This document shows, piece after piece, positions 7,777-15,614 of a DNA stretch of 64,000 nt (its first letter is position 1; each line of letters opens with the position of its first letter). The stretch lies in assembly GCA_017619835.1 (NCBI GenBank), contig JAFZRN010000010.1, positions 26,085-90,084 of the forward strand, read 5' to 3'. The stretch is from Eubacterium sp. GTDB lineage: Bacteria > Bacillota > Clostridia > Lachnospirales > Lachnospiraceae. The notes under the pieces are model-generated. The model ran no database searches. It was not told where the DNA came from and worked only from the letters and a program-made list of their open reading frames with translations. A program made the position numbers and the translations under genes.

Positions 7777-8391
7777 ATGGGAATAGAAGATTTTTTGAGT
7801 TCGGGAAATCCGAGACTGGACAGTCAGCTGATGTTTTCCGCGGAGATCGATAAGATGACCGGCATTTACAGAAGAACGATGCTGCTTTCCGGAGAAAGAC
7901 GTGAGAACGATGCTGAGCATTCATGGCACATCGCGGTCATGGCACTGCTCTTCAAAGAATATTGTGTTGAGGAACCTGATGTCGAACGCGCTGTAAAGAT
8001 GCTGGTCGTTCATGACCTTATCGAAATCTACGCGGGCGATACTTTCGCATACGATATTGAAGGCAACTCAAGCAAGGCTGAACGTGAGGCCAAAGCCGCC
8101 GACAGACTCTATTCGCAGCTTCCTTCAGAGCAGGGGGCGGAGCTTAGATGTCTCTGGGAGGAATTCGACGCGATGGAGACTGTTGACGCAAAGTACGCGG
8201 CATGTATGGACAGACTCCAGCCGCTGCTCCATAACACTCTGACCGAAGGCTATACCTGGCGCGATGGCAGTACGGTAAGAGCCCAGGTTGAAGAGAGAAT
8301 GAAGGTCATAAAGGAATTCATGCCTGAGGTGTATGAGTGGATCAGAAAGAACCTCGACAGAAGCGTGGAGACCGGATGGCTTAAAGCGTGA
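7777..8391 (+). CDS. HD-domain hydrolase (YfbR/HDDC2-like)
   Basis: A 204-aa HD-superfamily phosphohydrolase. Metal-binding residues are visible as His48 (in AEHSWH), His79-Asp80 (VVHDLIEIYAGD) and Asp145 (CMDRLQPLL), the pattern of YfbR/HDDC2-type 5'-nucleotidases acting on deoxynucleoside monophosphates. The ATG at 7777 is chosen for its GAAAGG site; the upstream extension to 7708 lacks one. It lies about 100 bp after the deaminase gene. A nucleotide-pool housekeeping role is likely but the substrate is unproven. Its GC content is a little higher than its neighbours, possibly indicating a different history. Confidence 0.82.
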   Translation: MGIEDFLSSGNPRLDSQLMFSAEIDKMTGIYRRTMLLSGERRENDAEHSWHIAVMALLFKEYCVEEPDVERAVKMLVVHDLIEIYAGDTFAYDIEGNSSKAEREAKAADRLYSQLPSEQGAELRCLWEEFDAMETVDAKYAACMDRLQPLLHNTLTEGYTWRDGSTVRAQVEERMKVIKEFMPEVYEWIRKNLDRSVETGWLKA

Positions 8392-8400
8392 TCCGGTTTT
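8371..8400 (+). terminator. Weak hairpin terminator overlapping the HD gene's end
   Basis: ACCGGAT (8371-8377) pairs with ATCCGGT (8391-8397), followed by TTT. The left arm lies inside the last codons of the gene. Confidence 0.4.
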
Positions 8401-8727
8401 CGCGAATGACATCATTCATGATCAAAGATCAACCAAATAGCCGGTAAATGAAAAGTAAAGACTGGAAGCGGGCTTTAAGGAAAAAACTCATGTACAAATC
8501 TCATCGAATATGAATGAGTGAGTTTTACACTTCAAGGAGCAGGAGAAACCGAAGACTGATCTTTAATCAGACAAATGATAAAAATGTAGTAAAATAGGGC
8601 ATTGCAACGGCTGTTAACATGATTGTTAACAGCCGTTGTCATATTGTTAAGGCTGACTGGTGGAGTTTTAGAGGCCGGAATATTACTATGGATTCAACAA
8701 TAATTATTTAAGGAGGAATTGTTGATC
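8392..8727 (+). other. 336-bp intergenic stretch with a perfect 15-bp hairpin
   Basis: No coding sequence is seen. The clear structure is 8605-8619 pairing perfectly with 8624-8638 around TGAT (arm CAACGGCTGTTAACA). No T-run follows, so it is not an ordinary terminator. A second weak inverted repeat (AAAACTCA at about 8485 with TGAGTTTT at about 8518) lies upstream. TAAAAT at 8591 could be a -10 element for the CPBP gene. Confidence 0.5.
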
Positions 8728-9357
8728 ATGAGTAAGATTAAAAACTCTTTAAAGAACATCAGTCCGTTAAACAACCGTACTGAAATGCCGGTGATACTTT
8801 ATATCATTAAAGTTATCATCATATTCTGGTTTGTAAAATTTGGATCAGAATTAATTGGTGAAGCCATTGTCATAGGGTTACATTTTGCCTGTGGAAAGAA
8901 TCCTTTAAAGGGTGAAATGTTCGATGGTAATACGATAATGCTGATAAGCTATTATGGTTATGGATTGATGATTGTAATTATGTTTCTTTACTGGAAACTG
9001 TTCCAGAAGAAGACTCTGGCCGAACTTGGGTTTACAAAGAAAGCCTTCACTTATTTAGCAGGAGTCTTGGCTGGTATAGTTCTGATAGTTGTATCAGTTG
9101 TGTCAGTTGGGTTTACCGGTGCGCTGACATTTAATGGTGTGTTTAGTAAGATTGATCATATCCACATTATACTTATGCTGGGCGGTTTTATCTGCCAGGG
9201 AGCTATGGAAGAAGTGCTCTGTAGAGGAATTGTATTACAGCTTCTTAAGGATAGGACTCCGATTCCGGTTGCAGTCGGTATCAGTACAGCACTGTTTACC
9301 ATACCTCACATGATTAATATGGCAGGAGCAAGCACAGGCATCAACAGATACAAATAA
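8728..9357 (+). pseudogene. CPBP intramembrane protease, truncated
   Basis: 209 residues with five or so membrane segments. CPBP motif 1 (EEVLCRG: Glu161, Glu162, Arg166) and motif 2 (FTIPH, His194) are present, but the frame ends 15 residues after His194, so the third motif (HxxxN, present in the gene at 24769) and the last membrane helices are missing. The sequence beyond the stop encodes an unrelated tail in another frame (9347-9469), suggesting a deletion joined two genes. Intact CPBP enzymes are membrane proteases or prenyl-protein processing enzymes; this one is probably inactive. AGGAGG at 8711 could serve ATG 8728 or TTG 8722. Confidence 0.7.
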
Positions 9358-9469
9358 GCAGAAGGCGAAAAAAGGCTTAAAGATAGCAGCAATTGCCTTT
9401 GGGATATTTATCCTGATTGATATAATATCATTTATTGTTTATGTGATAATGTTTGGATTTCCACAGTGA
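9347..9469 (+). pseudogene. C-terminal tail of an unidentified membrane protein (remnant)
   Basis: A frame offset from the truncated CPBP gene encodes KQKAKKGLKIAAIAF followed by a transmembrane stretch and a GFPQ end, stop at 9467. A basic linker then a single helix is how many small Lachnospiraceae membrane proteins end. It has no start codon of its own. It seems to be the 3' stump of a gene whose body was lost in the same event that truncated the CPBP gene. Confidence 0.4.
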
Positions 9470-9500
9470 ATGCATATGATTAAGGAGAAGTGATACACTC

Positions 9501-9528
9501 TTGATACACTTTCGATGTAAGGTATAAT
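9501..9528 (+). promoter_or_regulatory. Promoter of PEBP lipoprotein, copy 2
   Basis: TTGATA (9501-9506), a 16-bp spacer and TATAAT (9523-9528), identical to copy 1 at 6134-6161, including the spacer. Confidence 0.75.
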
Positions 9529-9564
9529 TCAAAATTATTATGTAATATCAAAGGAGAAAATGTT

Positions 9565-10236
9565 TTGAAGAAACCGGTTATATTATCATGTATTATGATT
9601 TTAGCTTTATGTGCAGGATGCGGCTCGTCAGGTGATGTAAGCAAATCTGCTACAGAGAGTATTACTGAAGAAGCTACAACTGAAGCAGTTACAACTGAAG
9701 AAGCATCATCAGAGGAAACTGTTTCAGAGGAAACTGCATCGGAAGCTGCCGAACCAGAAAGTACTTCGGAAATAAATGCATTTATAGATGATTACCCATC
9801 TTTTGAAGTAACTTCAACAAGTCTTAATAATGGTGTCTGGGATGATGTTATATCTAATACTGACAGGGGATCAAATAAATCACCTCAGCTTAAGTGGGAT
9901 GAGGTTGATGGTGCCGGTCTTTATGTCATTATAATGGATGATCCGTCTGCGTGGCATTTTATGCATTGGAAATCTGATAACGTGACTGAGACAAGCCTTG
10001 ATGAGGGCTGGGCCCCGGAATCAGAATATGTGGGACCATATCCACCAAGCGGTGCTACTCGTACATATGAAGTTTATGTTGTCGCTCTTAAGGCGCCGGT
10101 TGAAAGAATAAAGGGAGGCTTCGGGGGATCGAATCCGAACTTTGAGGAAAACTTTAAAGCACTGGATATAGACGCAGAAGGTAACAGCGGAAATATAATC
10201 GCTGTCGGAAGGATAGCAGGAACATTTTCATATTAA
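9565..10236 (+). CDS. PEBP/YbhB-family lipoprotein, copy 2
   Basis: A 223-aa paralogue of the product at 6198. The signal peptide and lipobox (ALCAGC), the whole PEBP-like domain and the promoter are nearly identical, whereas the Thr/Glu-rich linker differs in length and order (TTEAVTTEEASS type). Here ATG 9560 runs straight into a stop (ATG TTT TGA), so TTG 9565 with its AAGGAG site is the only reasonable start; this fixes the start of copy 1 too. The linker presumably lifts the domain off the membrane through the cell wall. Function unknown. Confidence 0.88.
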   Translation: MKKPVILSCIMILALCAGCGSSGDVSKSATESITEEATTEAVTTEEASSEETVSEETASEAAEPESTSEINAFIDDYPSFEVTSTSLNNGVWDDVISNTDRGSNKSPQLKWDEVDGAGLYVIIMDDPSAWHFMHWKSDNVTETSLDEGWAPESEYVGPYPPSGATRTYEVYVVALKAPVERIKGGFGGSNPNFEENFKALDIDAEGNSGNIIAVGRIAGTFSY

Positions 10237-10241
10237 ATATA

Positions 10242-10270
10242 AATCAGCGACCACATAGTGGTCGCTGATT
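10242..10270. terminator. Bidirectional hairpin between convergent genes
   Basis: A perfect 13-bp stem (10242-10254 with 10258-10270) around ATA. It lies between the PEBP gene and the convergent DUF3021 gene. The T-runs are weak on both sides. Confidence 0.7.
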
Positions 10271-10287
10271 AACTATTTGATTAATGA

Positions 10288-10719
10288 CTAATTTCTTCTG
10301 AGTATTTCCTTGTTCATTCTATCTGCAAGATTCTTATAATACTTCATGAAGCAGAACCAGATTATTATTCCAAGGACAAACATGCCGACTACGGTTAAGA
10401 TACAAGCTGTAAGTCCAGCCTGCTTTGGAATCCAACCGACGATGGAGGCGGCGGCAAAATATACAGTAAACCCGATTCCTAATTGTATTATAGTGGCAAG
10501 GGTGACCGGGATTCTTTCGATGGAATACAGAATACTTGGCACTCCAAAACCTAGCCCGGTAACTGCACATGCAATTGCCATTTTTGTGAATGAATAATTG
10601 CTCATGTTAAAACATCCTTTACCCATCTGATCAAATACTATGCCAACTATTACAAATATTGTGCAGCTCATCATAATACTGATTGCCGAAGATTTAATTA
10701 TATCTATTATTTTTTTCAT
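10288..10719 (-). CDS. DUF3021 family membrane protein
   Basis: A 143-aa protein with four transmembrane segments and a short basic C-terminal tail (YKNLADRMNKEILRRN). It follows the LytTR gene at 10732 by 12 bp on the same strand, in the standard LytTR/DUF3021 order. It is probably the membrane partner that controls the regulator's access to DNA. Its sequence differs clearly from the partners at 5600 and 26051, so each pair is presumably insulated from the others. Confidence 0.8.
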   Translation of the reverse strand: MKKIIDIIKSSAISIMMSCTIFVIVGIVFDQMGKGCFNMSNYSFTKMAIACAVTGLGFGVPSILYSIERIPVTLATIIQLGIGFTVYFAAASIVGWIPKQAGLTACILTVVGMFVLGIIIWFCFMKYYKNLADRMNKEILRRN

Positions 10720-10731
10720 TATTAGTTCCTC

Positions 10732-11172
10732 CTATAAACCTAAATATTTCTTTAGTTCCGGGACATATTTACGTGAGATATATTCTGAATCACCATTTTT
10801 CATGTTGAGTTTCATTACACCATTAAAGTAAGGCTCAACACTTTCCAGATATTTAAGATTGATAGCACCGGATTTTGAAACCTGCATAAAATCAGATCCT
10901 AAAGATACGAGAACATCTTTCATTCTCTTGGTTGTTCTATATGTCTCATTTTCTGTGACAAGGAAAACCTTTTCCTGTTCTACTCTTACTATGTAGATTT
11001 CTTCGGGTTTCAGAACAACCATTCTTTCTTCCTTCTTTCCGATAAGAAGGTTCTGCTCACCATACTCGGTAATGATATGTGTTATTTCCGTAATCTCTTT
11101 TGTTATCTCTGAAGTATATATTTCAGCATATGGTTCTTTTATATTTTCAGATACTTTTATATCTACTTTCAC
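10732..11172 (-). CDS. LytTR-domain transcriptional regulator
   Basis: A 146-aa stand-alone LytTR regulator without receiver domain. Recognisable parts of the DNA-binding domain are LKPEEIYIVRVEQEKVFLVT, DFMQVSKSGAINLKYLESV and ISRKYVPELKKYLG at the C-terminus. It is the first gene of a two-gene unit with DUF3021. Its N-terminal 45 residues differ from the other two pairs. No CPBP-type gene is adjacent on this strand, although the truncated CPBP gene lies 1.4 kb away. The target is probably its own promoter upstream of 11172, or a neighbouring gene. Confidence 0.88.
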   Translation of the reverse strand: MKVDIKVSENIKEPYAEIYTSEITKEITEITHIITEYGEQNLLIGKKEERMVVLKPEEIYIVRVEQEKVFLVTENETYRTTKRMKDVLVSLGSDFMQVSKSGAINLKYLESVEPYFNGVMKLNMKNGDSEYISRKYVPELKKYLGL

Positions 11173-11280
11173 GATATGTCCTCCGTATATTTTTAAAGCT
11201 TTGTCGACTTTTGCTTTGATGAGGCAATAATACCATTATTATACGGGTTTGTCTTTGAAAAATCGGTAAGTGGTTGTTTT

Positions 11281-11781
11281 CAAGAGGTAAGTTACAGATG
11301 CTTTATAGAATCAAGTCTGAACATATTATTGGAATACAATGTCAATGTTAATTGGTACTACAAAGGAAAAGAAAAAAATCTTCTTCTCCTGACGCCGGGA
11401 AGAATATGTACATCATCTCCTGAACTTGGAGTTCCTTCGGCATTTGCGGATATCAGCGAATTTAATGTTATAGCTGAAGTGTCCGAAACGAAAGCAGGAT
11501 ATATACCGGAACTTAGCTATGGAAGTCATATATTCCAGGATCTGGTTGAGGCAGGAATTCTTTATACAGCAGTATTTGAAGGAAAGAATACAAAAGCATA
11601 CCATCCGGAGATGTTGTTTGAAGGAACAGGGAATAAAGAGATAACAAAGGAAATAACTGAACAGCCTGAAGAAAATGAAGGCATCGTGAATGTATATGAT
11701 GTGTCTGACAGCGATTTATATTTATATTATGACCTTACAGAAGAGAGACTTCTGATCGCTAAGACCCCGGCTACTTCATAA
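11281..11781 (+). pseudogene. C-terminal fragment of a PEP/pyruvate-binding (PEP synthase-like) enzyme
   Basis: About 166 residues resembling the extreme C-terminus of large PEP/pyruvate-binding phosphotransferases (normally over 800 aa): LLLLTPGRICTSSPELGVPS, FADISEFNVIAEVSE and ELSYGSHIFQDLVEA. The frame is open at least from 11281, but there is no ribosome site, and neither the ATP-grasp nor the phospho-His domain is present. An annotated TTG at 11329 would give 150 aa, which cannot be catalytic. The rest of the gene is absent. The ending VYDVSDSDLYLYYDL looks like the native C-terminus, so the loss was from the 5' side. Confidence 0.72.
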
Positions 11782-11789
11782 TTATCATT

Positions 11790-11841
11790 GAGTTTGGCGA
11801 CAACATACATCGGGATACCGGCTTTTGCCGGTATCCCGATG
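11790..11841 (+). repeat. Dispersed leader-plus-hairpin element, copy 2
   Basis: Leader GAGTTTGGCGACAACATA (11790-11807), then a perfect 15-bp stem (11808-11822 with 11827-11841) around TTTT. The leader is 17/18 identical to copy 1. The upper stem differs from copies 1 and 3 (ATACCGG against ACTATGG), with both arms changed so that pairing is kept. It lies between two gene remnants. Confidence 0.75.
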
Positions 11842-11844
11842 AGC

Positions 11845-12150
11845 TTAGACTGCCTTCTTCACGGGCACGAGTTCGATATAGCCTCTTTCGCCTCGAGGTT
11901 CAAGCTGGATCCTTGGATTATCATCATCCCACTTATAACCTATAAACTCAGGATTATACTTCTTTTCAGCATCCCAGATTTCATTTATAGCTGCTACATA
12001 GTCTTCTTCTGCAAATGGTTCGCCTCTGAACAGCAGAAATGTAGCAGCAGGAAGATCAATAATCTCAAATCCTTCAGGAATTACGCCGTCATAATCCTCT
12101 TCAACTTCAATAACTCTTACAGCTTCTCTTTGTTATTCCATCTGGCTCAT
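11845..12150 (-). pseudogene. AraC-type effector-binding (GyrI-like) domain remnant with nonsense codon
   Basis: On the reverse strand AAGGAG and ATG (12150) start a frame that reaches a TAA at 12135-12133 after five codons, then continues open for 95 residues to a stop at 11847-11845. The residues after the stop match the C-terminal half of GyrI-like/AraC effector-binding domains (EGFEIIDLPAATFLLFRG, NEIWDAEKKYNPEF, RGYIELVPVKK). The helix-turn-helix part and the first half of the effector domain are gone. The signal for translation survives but the product would be a five-residue peptide, so this is a decayed regulator. Confidence 0.65.
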
Positions 12151-12256
12151 CTCCTTATGAGCGAATACTATCAAAAATATATTATACTTTTCTCGACTAT
12201 TTTTGCTCAGTTGTTGATATATTAACATCTATGATTCCGTATTACCATATGGGGTT

Positions 12257-12332
12257 TGTTGCGCTTTTGTTATGTTTGTCAGTATATAATTATACAAGTG
12301 GTTATAATTTGATAATAATATGACATTTACAT
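12257..12332 (+). promoter_or_regulatory. Duplicated promoter block, copy 1
   Basis: 38 bp (12257-12294) are identical to 26515-26552, including TATAAT at 12285-12290. After an unconserved gap a second 22-bp segment (12311-12332) matches 26569-26590 at 20 positions with exactly the same spacing. No good -35 hexamer lies 16-18 bp upstream of TATAAT; the conserved upstream box TTGCGCTTTTGTTATG may bind an activator or serve another sigma factor. It drives the operon beginning at 12351. Confidence 0.7.
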
Positions 12333-12350
12333 AAAAGGAGGGCAGTTGCC

Positions 12351-15300
12351 ATGCCAAGAAAAAACAAAGATAAATATCCAAGATATGAGGAAATCAAGCA
12401 GTTCTATGATCTGCACCGTATAGAGACGGATTTTGGTGAGCTGGGTGAGTTTCTTAGTGATGACTGGAAGGAGTATTTTGATGAGATTGTGCCGGTTATC
12501 AGTACGGAAACAGAAAAGATAAGCACAGATAAGCTTAACGGTCTCGGTTTTACGAATCAGGTTTTTGAGGAAGACAAGAGTGATCTTTTAAAGAGGGGCA
12601 AGAAAATAATTGCCGGAATGGAGAAAAAAGTAAAGGATTTTCAGGGACCATTTAAGGAAATGCTGGAAGCCATGTACTATGTGTCAAATCCCAATAACGG
12701 TGATATGCTTGATATGCTCATGGATCAGCCCGAACTTGAGAGAGTTATCATCTCGCCATTTGGTGATATGCCGACACTAACGAATACCGTAACAGTGGAT
12801 GGGAAAAAAGTTAAAGTCATAGATGTGGAGCTTAACAAAAAAAGAGAAGAAGCTCTCGGAGAGTTTGCGGGACTGTATAATAATTATTTTAAGTCAGCAA
12901 AAGAATTAACGCAGGTTATCTATGAGAGACAGAAGGCAGAGTCAAAGGGAGAGACCGGACTTGACACTGCCTATGCTGCGAAGTACGCTGCTGCCATTGA
13001 TTTGCTGGTTGATTCATTTGATAAACTTAGGAGCGCTGCGGAGAAAAGATACAGCAGAACAGATATCGATCAGAGAGAAAAAGACCTGAAATACTTTGAT
13101 GGAACGAACCTTACAATTATGAATAATGAGGTTTCGGAGACTACCTCAGCAGATCCCAATAAGATAAGCAGAAACGCTACACCTGTTGCAATAGCAAATC
13201 TCAGAGCACAGTCCAAAGCCATAAAAAATGGGTGGACGGTAACAGAAGCGCGGCTGATGGGAGTACTTGGCAGTGCGGTGGCAGATGCTGAGAATACTAT
13301 AAAGAATGAAAATATAAATCTTAAAAACACAAAGGGCAAGATTAAACAAGTTGAGAGGGATATTGAAGAAGCGTTAAAGGCCGGTAAGGATGCGACATCT
13401 CTTAAGAATGATGCAGAAAATTATAAAAATGATATTAAGAAATATGAGACAAACCTTACAAATGCGAAAAATGCTCTTAAGGATTCAAAAGAACTATACG
13501 AAAAGTATGAAAATATCAAAAATCCGGACTTTGCCATGCGTCGGGATGCCCTTAAGGACACGAAAGCTCTTCTTGATAAGTATAAGGGTAAGAGTATTAT
13601 AAATATTGCAGAATATTCCTTCAATGCCACAGAAGATAAGCTTACTGATCCATATGATTTTAAGGAGAAAACGCGTCTTGAGCAGGCGGAGGATATGCTT
13701 AAATCCCTTAAAGATGTGGATTCCTGGGGACGTTCCTCCAATAACTTTAAAGAGCTTAAGGCAAGTGTAGAGAAGCTTGTTGAAATGGCAAGGAAATATC
13801 CGCAGGATCTAAATGAAAAGCAGTTCAGAAATTACGAGAAGCAGACAAGAGAAGTACAGAAGAAGATCGATAAGTATCTGAATGGTAAGGAAAAGGAGAA
13901 TAAAGATTATAAGGCCTCTCATAAGGGTAAGGCAATAAAGAGAAGTGAATATACAGCAAAGCGAATTAATACTGTCAGCAGTCTCAGAGATAAGATAAAT
14001 TCACATATCAGTATGGGTTCTGAGAAGTTTACAAAGGAATATACAGGAACTCCCGAAGAGAGAGCTATGGCTAAATATGAGAGTATTATCAAAAGACAGG
14101 AAGAATATAGATACAAAATACTGGGAACAGGCTCTCTTGGTATAAATCATGAAGGTGAAAGCCTGGATATGAGTAAAGAAGCTAACTCCTTCTGCCGTTC
14201 TCTTTATGTGGAAAAAATGAGAGAAAGATATGAATATGATCCTAACTTTAGTGCTTATGATTTTATGGATAGTCTGAATTCTGAAAAGATTAATAAAGGA
14301 GCAAAAGAGGAGTTTAAAAACCTTAATGAGCGGACTGCATTCAAGGAACATATGAAACAGTCGATACGCGACCGTATCGATAATGTGGGAGAACCCGATG
14401 AAACGTATGATGACAGAATATATGTAATAAATGATCCAATTCCTGACGGCGTCGGTCAGGACTGGGTAAGATACGAGCTTAAAAACTACAGAGCAATGTA
14501 TAATATTCCTGAGCCTTCACGGGCAGATTATGTGGATGAAGACGAGCCTGAAAATGAAATCGAAGAGAAGAAGGTAGAAGAGAAGAAAGAAGAAAAGAAG
14601 GCTGAGGAGAAGAAAGAAGAGAAAAAGGTCGAGGAAAAGAAAGAAGAGAAAAAGGCCGAGGAAAAGAAAGAAGAGAAAAAGTCCGAACCGAAGAAGAAAG
14701 GCGAGCTTCAGGATAATCTTGCAGGCAAGATATATAAGGCAATGGGAGATGATGATCTTCTTAAATACAGCCAAGATCCTTTATATAAAGAAATTGCTAA
14801 GAATATGGCCGAGCACTCAGCAAAAGAAGAGCCGGGTAAGAATACAAAGCTTCCGATGTCAACCATGATGAAGATGGCAAGATATGTTGATAAAATGTAC
14901 GATATCAAGAAGCCTTCAGAGGATGATGTGACAAGAAGAAATATTGTCCAAAGTGCATTTGATCAGTATAACCAGAAGACGGCTAAGTTCGAAAAGACCT
15001 CCGGAGATTTCATGTTTAAGGTGCCGGAATTCAATCCACGCTTTGGATACGTTCACGGACAGGGATATTATAAAGAACTGTTTTATAAGAATCTAGAAAG
15101 TAGTTCTAAGAAAATCGGAGAAGCATATCAGGCAAAACCGGAAGATCAGAAGCTTGCAAAGGATGTATTGAATAAGGCTTATCAGGTGATCATGACAGAT
15201 GTTGTGGAAAATACAATAGCAAGGCAGAAGGGAACTCCATATGACACGATTAACAGAGCCTATGATTCAACAGCAGATAAGAAGCAGCGAGATGCGTTTA

Positions 15301-15569
15301 TTGATGATCATTTGGTACCGGAATCATTTAAGAAAAATTACGAGAAGCTTATATTAGACGGAGCAAAGAAAGGAAAGATGAGTGCCGGATTTGCGTCTGA
15401 TTCCTGCGATAAGGCTCTTGCCATGACTCTCGATGATGCGAAGAAAGCTAAGGACACACAGACAGAGCTTAAAGTAAAGCATCTTATGGATAAGTTAAAA
15501 CGTAATCCAAGACAAGTTGAGAAGCTTCGTGAGAAGGCACCGGAGGTTCAGAAAACTGTTAAAAAGTAA
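12351..15569 (+). CDS. Giant charged, coiled-coil-rich protein of unknown function (1072 aa)
   Basis: I do not recognise a family. The protein is 1072 aa, strongly charged and mostly helical, with no signal peptide or membrane segment, so it is cytosolic or exported by an unusual route. Residues about 310-390 look like a long coiled coil (KGKIKQVERDIEEALKAG and following). Residues 741-776 are four 9-residue units of K(V/A)EEKKEEK. Beyond these lies a more globular C-terminal part (about 790-1072). The start has GGAGGG 8 nt upstream. It is the first gene of an operon with the surface protein at 15615 (45-bp gap), a second giant protein and an esterase. Confidence 0.85.
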   Translation: MPRKNKDKYPRYEEIKQFYDLHRIETDFGELGEFLSDDWKEYFDEIVPVISTETEKISTDKLNGLGFTNQVFEEDKSDLLKRGKKIIAGMEKKVKDFQGPFKEMLEAMYYVSNPNNGDMLDMLMDQPELERVIISPFGDMPTLTNTVTVDGKKVKVIDVELNKKREEALGEFAGLYNNYFKSAKELTQVIYERQKAESKGETGLDTAYAAKYAAAIDLLVDSFDKLRSAAEKRYSRTDIDQREKDLKYFDGTNLTIMNNEVSETTSADPNKISRNATPVAIANLRAQSKAIKNGWTVTEARLMGVLGSAVADAENTIKNENINLKNTKGKIKQVERDIEEALKAGKDATSLKNDAENYKNDIKKYETNLTNAKNALKDSKELYEKYENIKNPDFAMRRDALKDTKALLDKYKGKSIINIAEYSFNATEDKLTDPYDFKEKTRLEQAEDMLKSLKDVDSWGRSSNNFKELKASVEKLVEMARKYPQDLNEKQFRNYEKQTREVQKKIDKYLNGKEKENKDYKASHKGKAIKRSEYTAKRINTVSSLRDKINSHISMGSEKFTKEYTGTPEERAMAKYESIIKRQEEYRYKILGTGSLGINHEGESLDMSKEANSFCRSLYVEKMRERYEYDPNFSAYDFMDSLNSEKINKGAKEEFKNLNERTAFKEHMKQSIRDRIDNVGEPDETYDDRIYVINDPIPDGVGQDWVRYELKNYRAMYNIPEPSRADYVDEDEPENEIEEKKVEEKKEEKKAEEKKEEKKVEEKKEEKKAEEKKEEKKSEPKKKGELQDNLAGKIYKAMGDDDLLKYSQDPLYKEIAKNMAEHSAKEEPGKNTKLPMSTMMKMARYVDKMYDIKKPSEDDVTRRNIVQSAFDQYNQKTAKFEKTSGDFMFKVPEFNPRFGYVHGQGYYKELFYKNLESSSKKIGEAYQAKPEDQKLAKDVLNKAYQVIMTDVVENTIARQKGTPYDTINRAYDSTADKKQRDAFIDDHLVPESFKKNYEKLILDGAKKGKMSAGFASDSCDKALAMTLDDAKKAKDTQTELKVKHLMDKLKRNPRQVEKLREKAPEVQKTVKK
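14571..14678 (+). repeat. Four tandem 27-bp units encoding K(V/A)EEKKEEK
   Basis: In-frame units at 14571, 14598, 14625 and 14652, alternating Val and Ala at the second residue, followed by a fifth partial unit ending in SEPKKK. The repeat length allows slippage without frameshift, so copy number may vary between strains. The encoded segment should be a rigid single alpha-helix or coiled coil. Confidence 0.85.
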
Positions 15570-15614
15570 AAGGTGCTTTACAATATAAATAAAACAATAC
15601 AGATGGAGAGAATA

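Noticed and set aside
11788-12225. 145-codon forward frame across the graveyard region
   Set aside because: It starts inside the hairpin element and runs antisense to the clearly recognisable effector-binding domain remnant.
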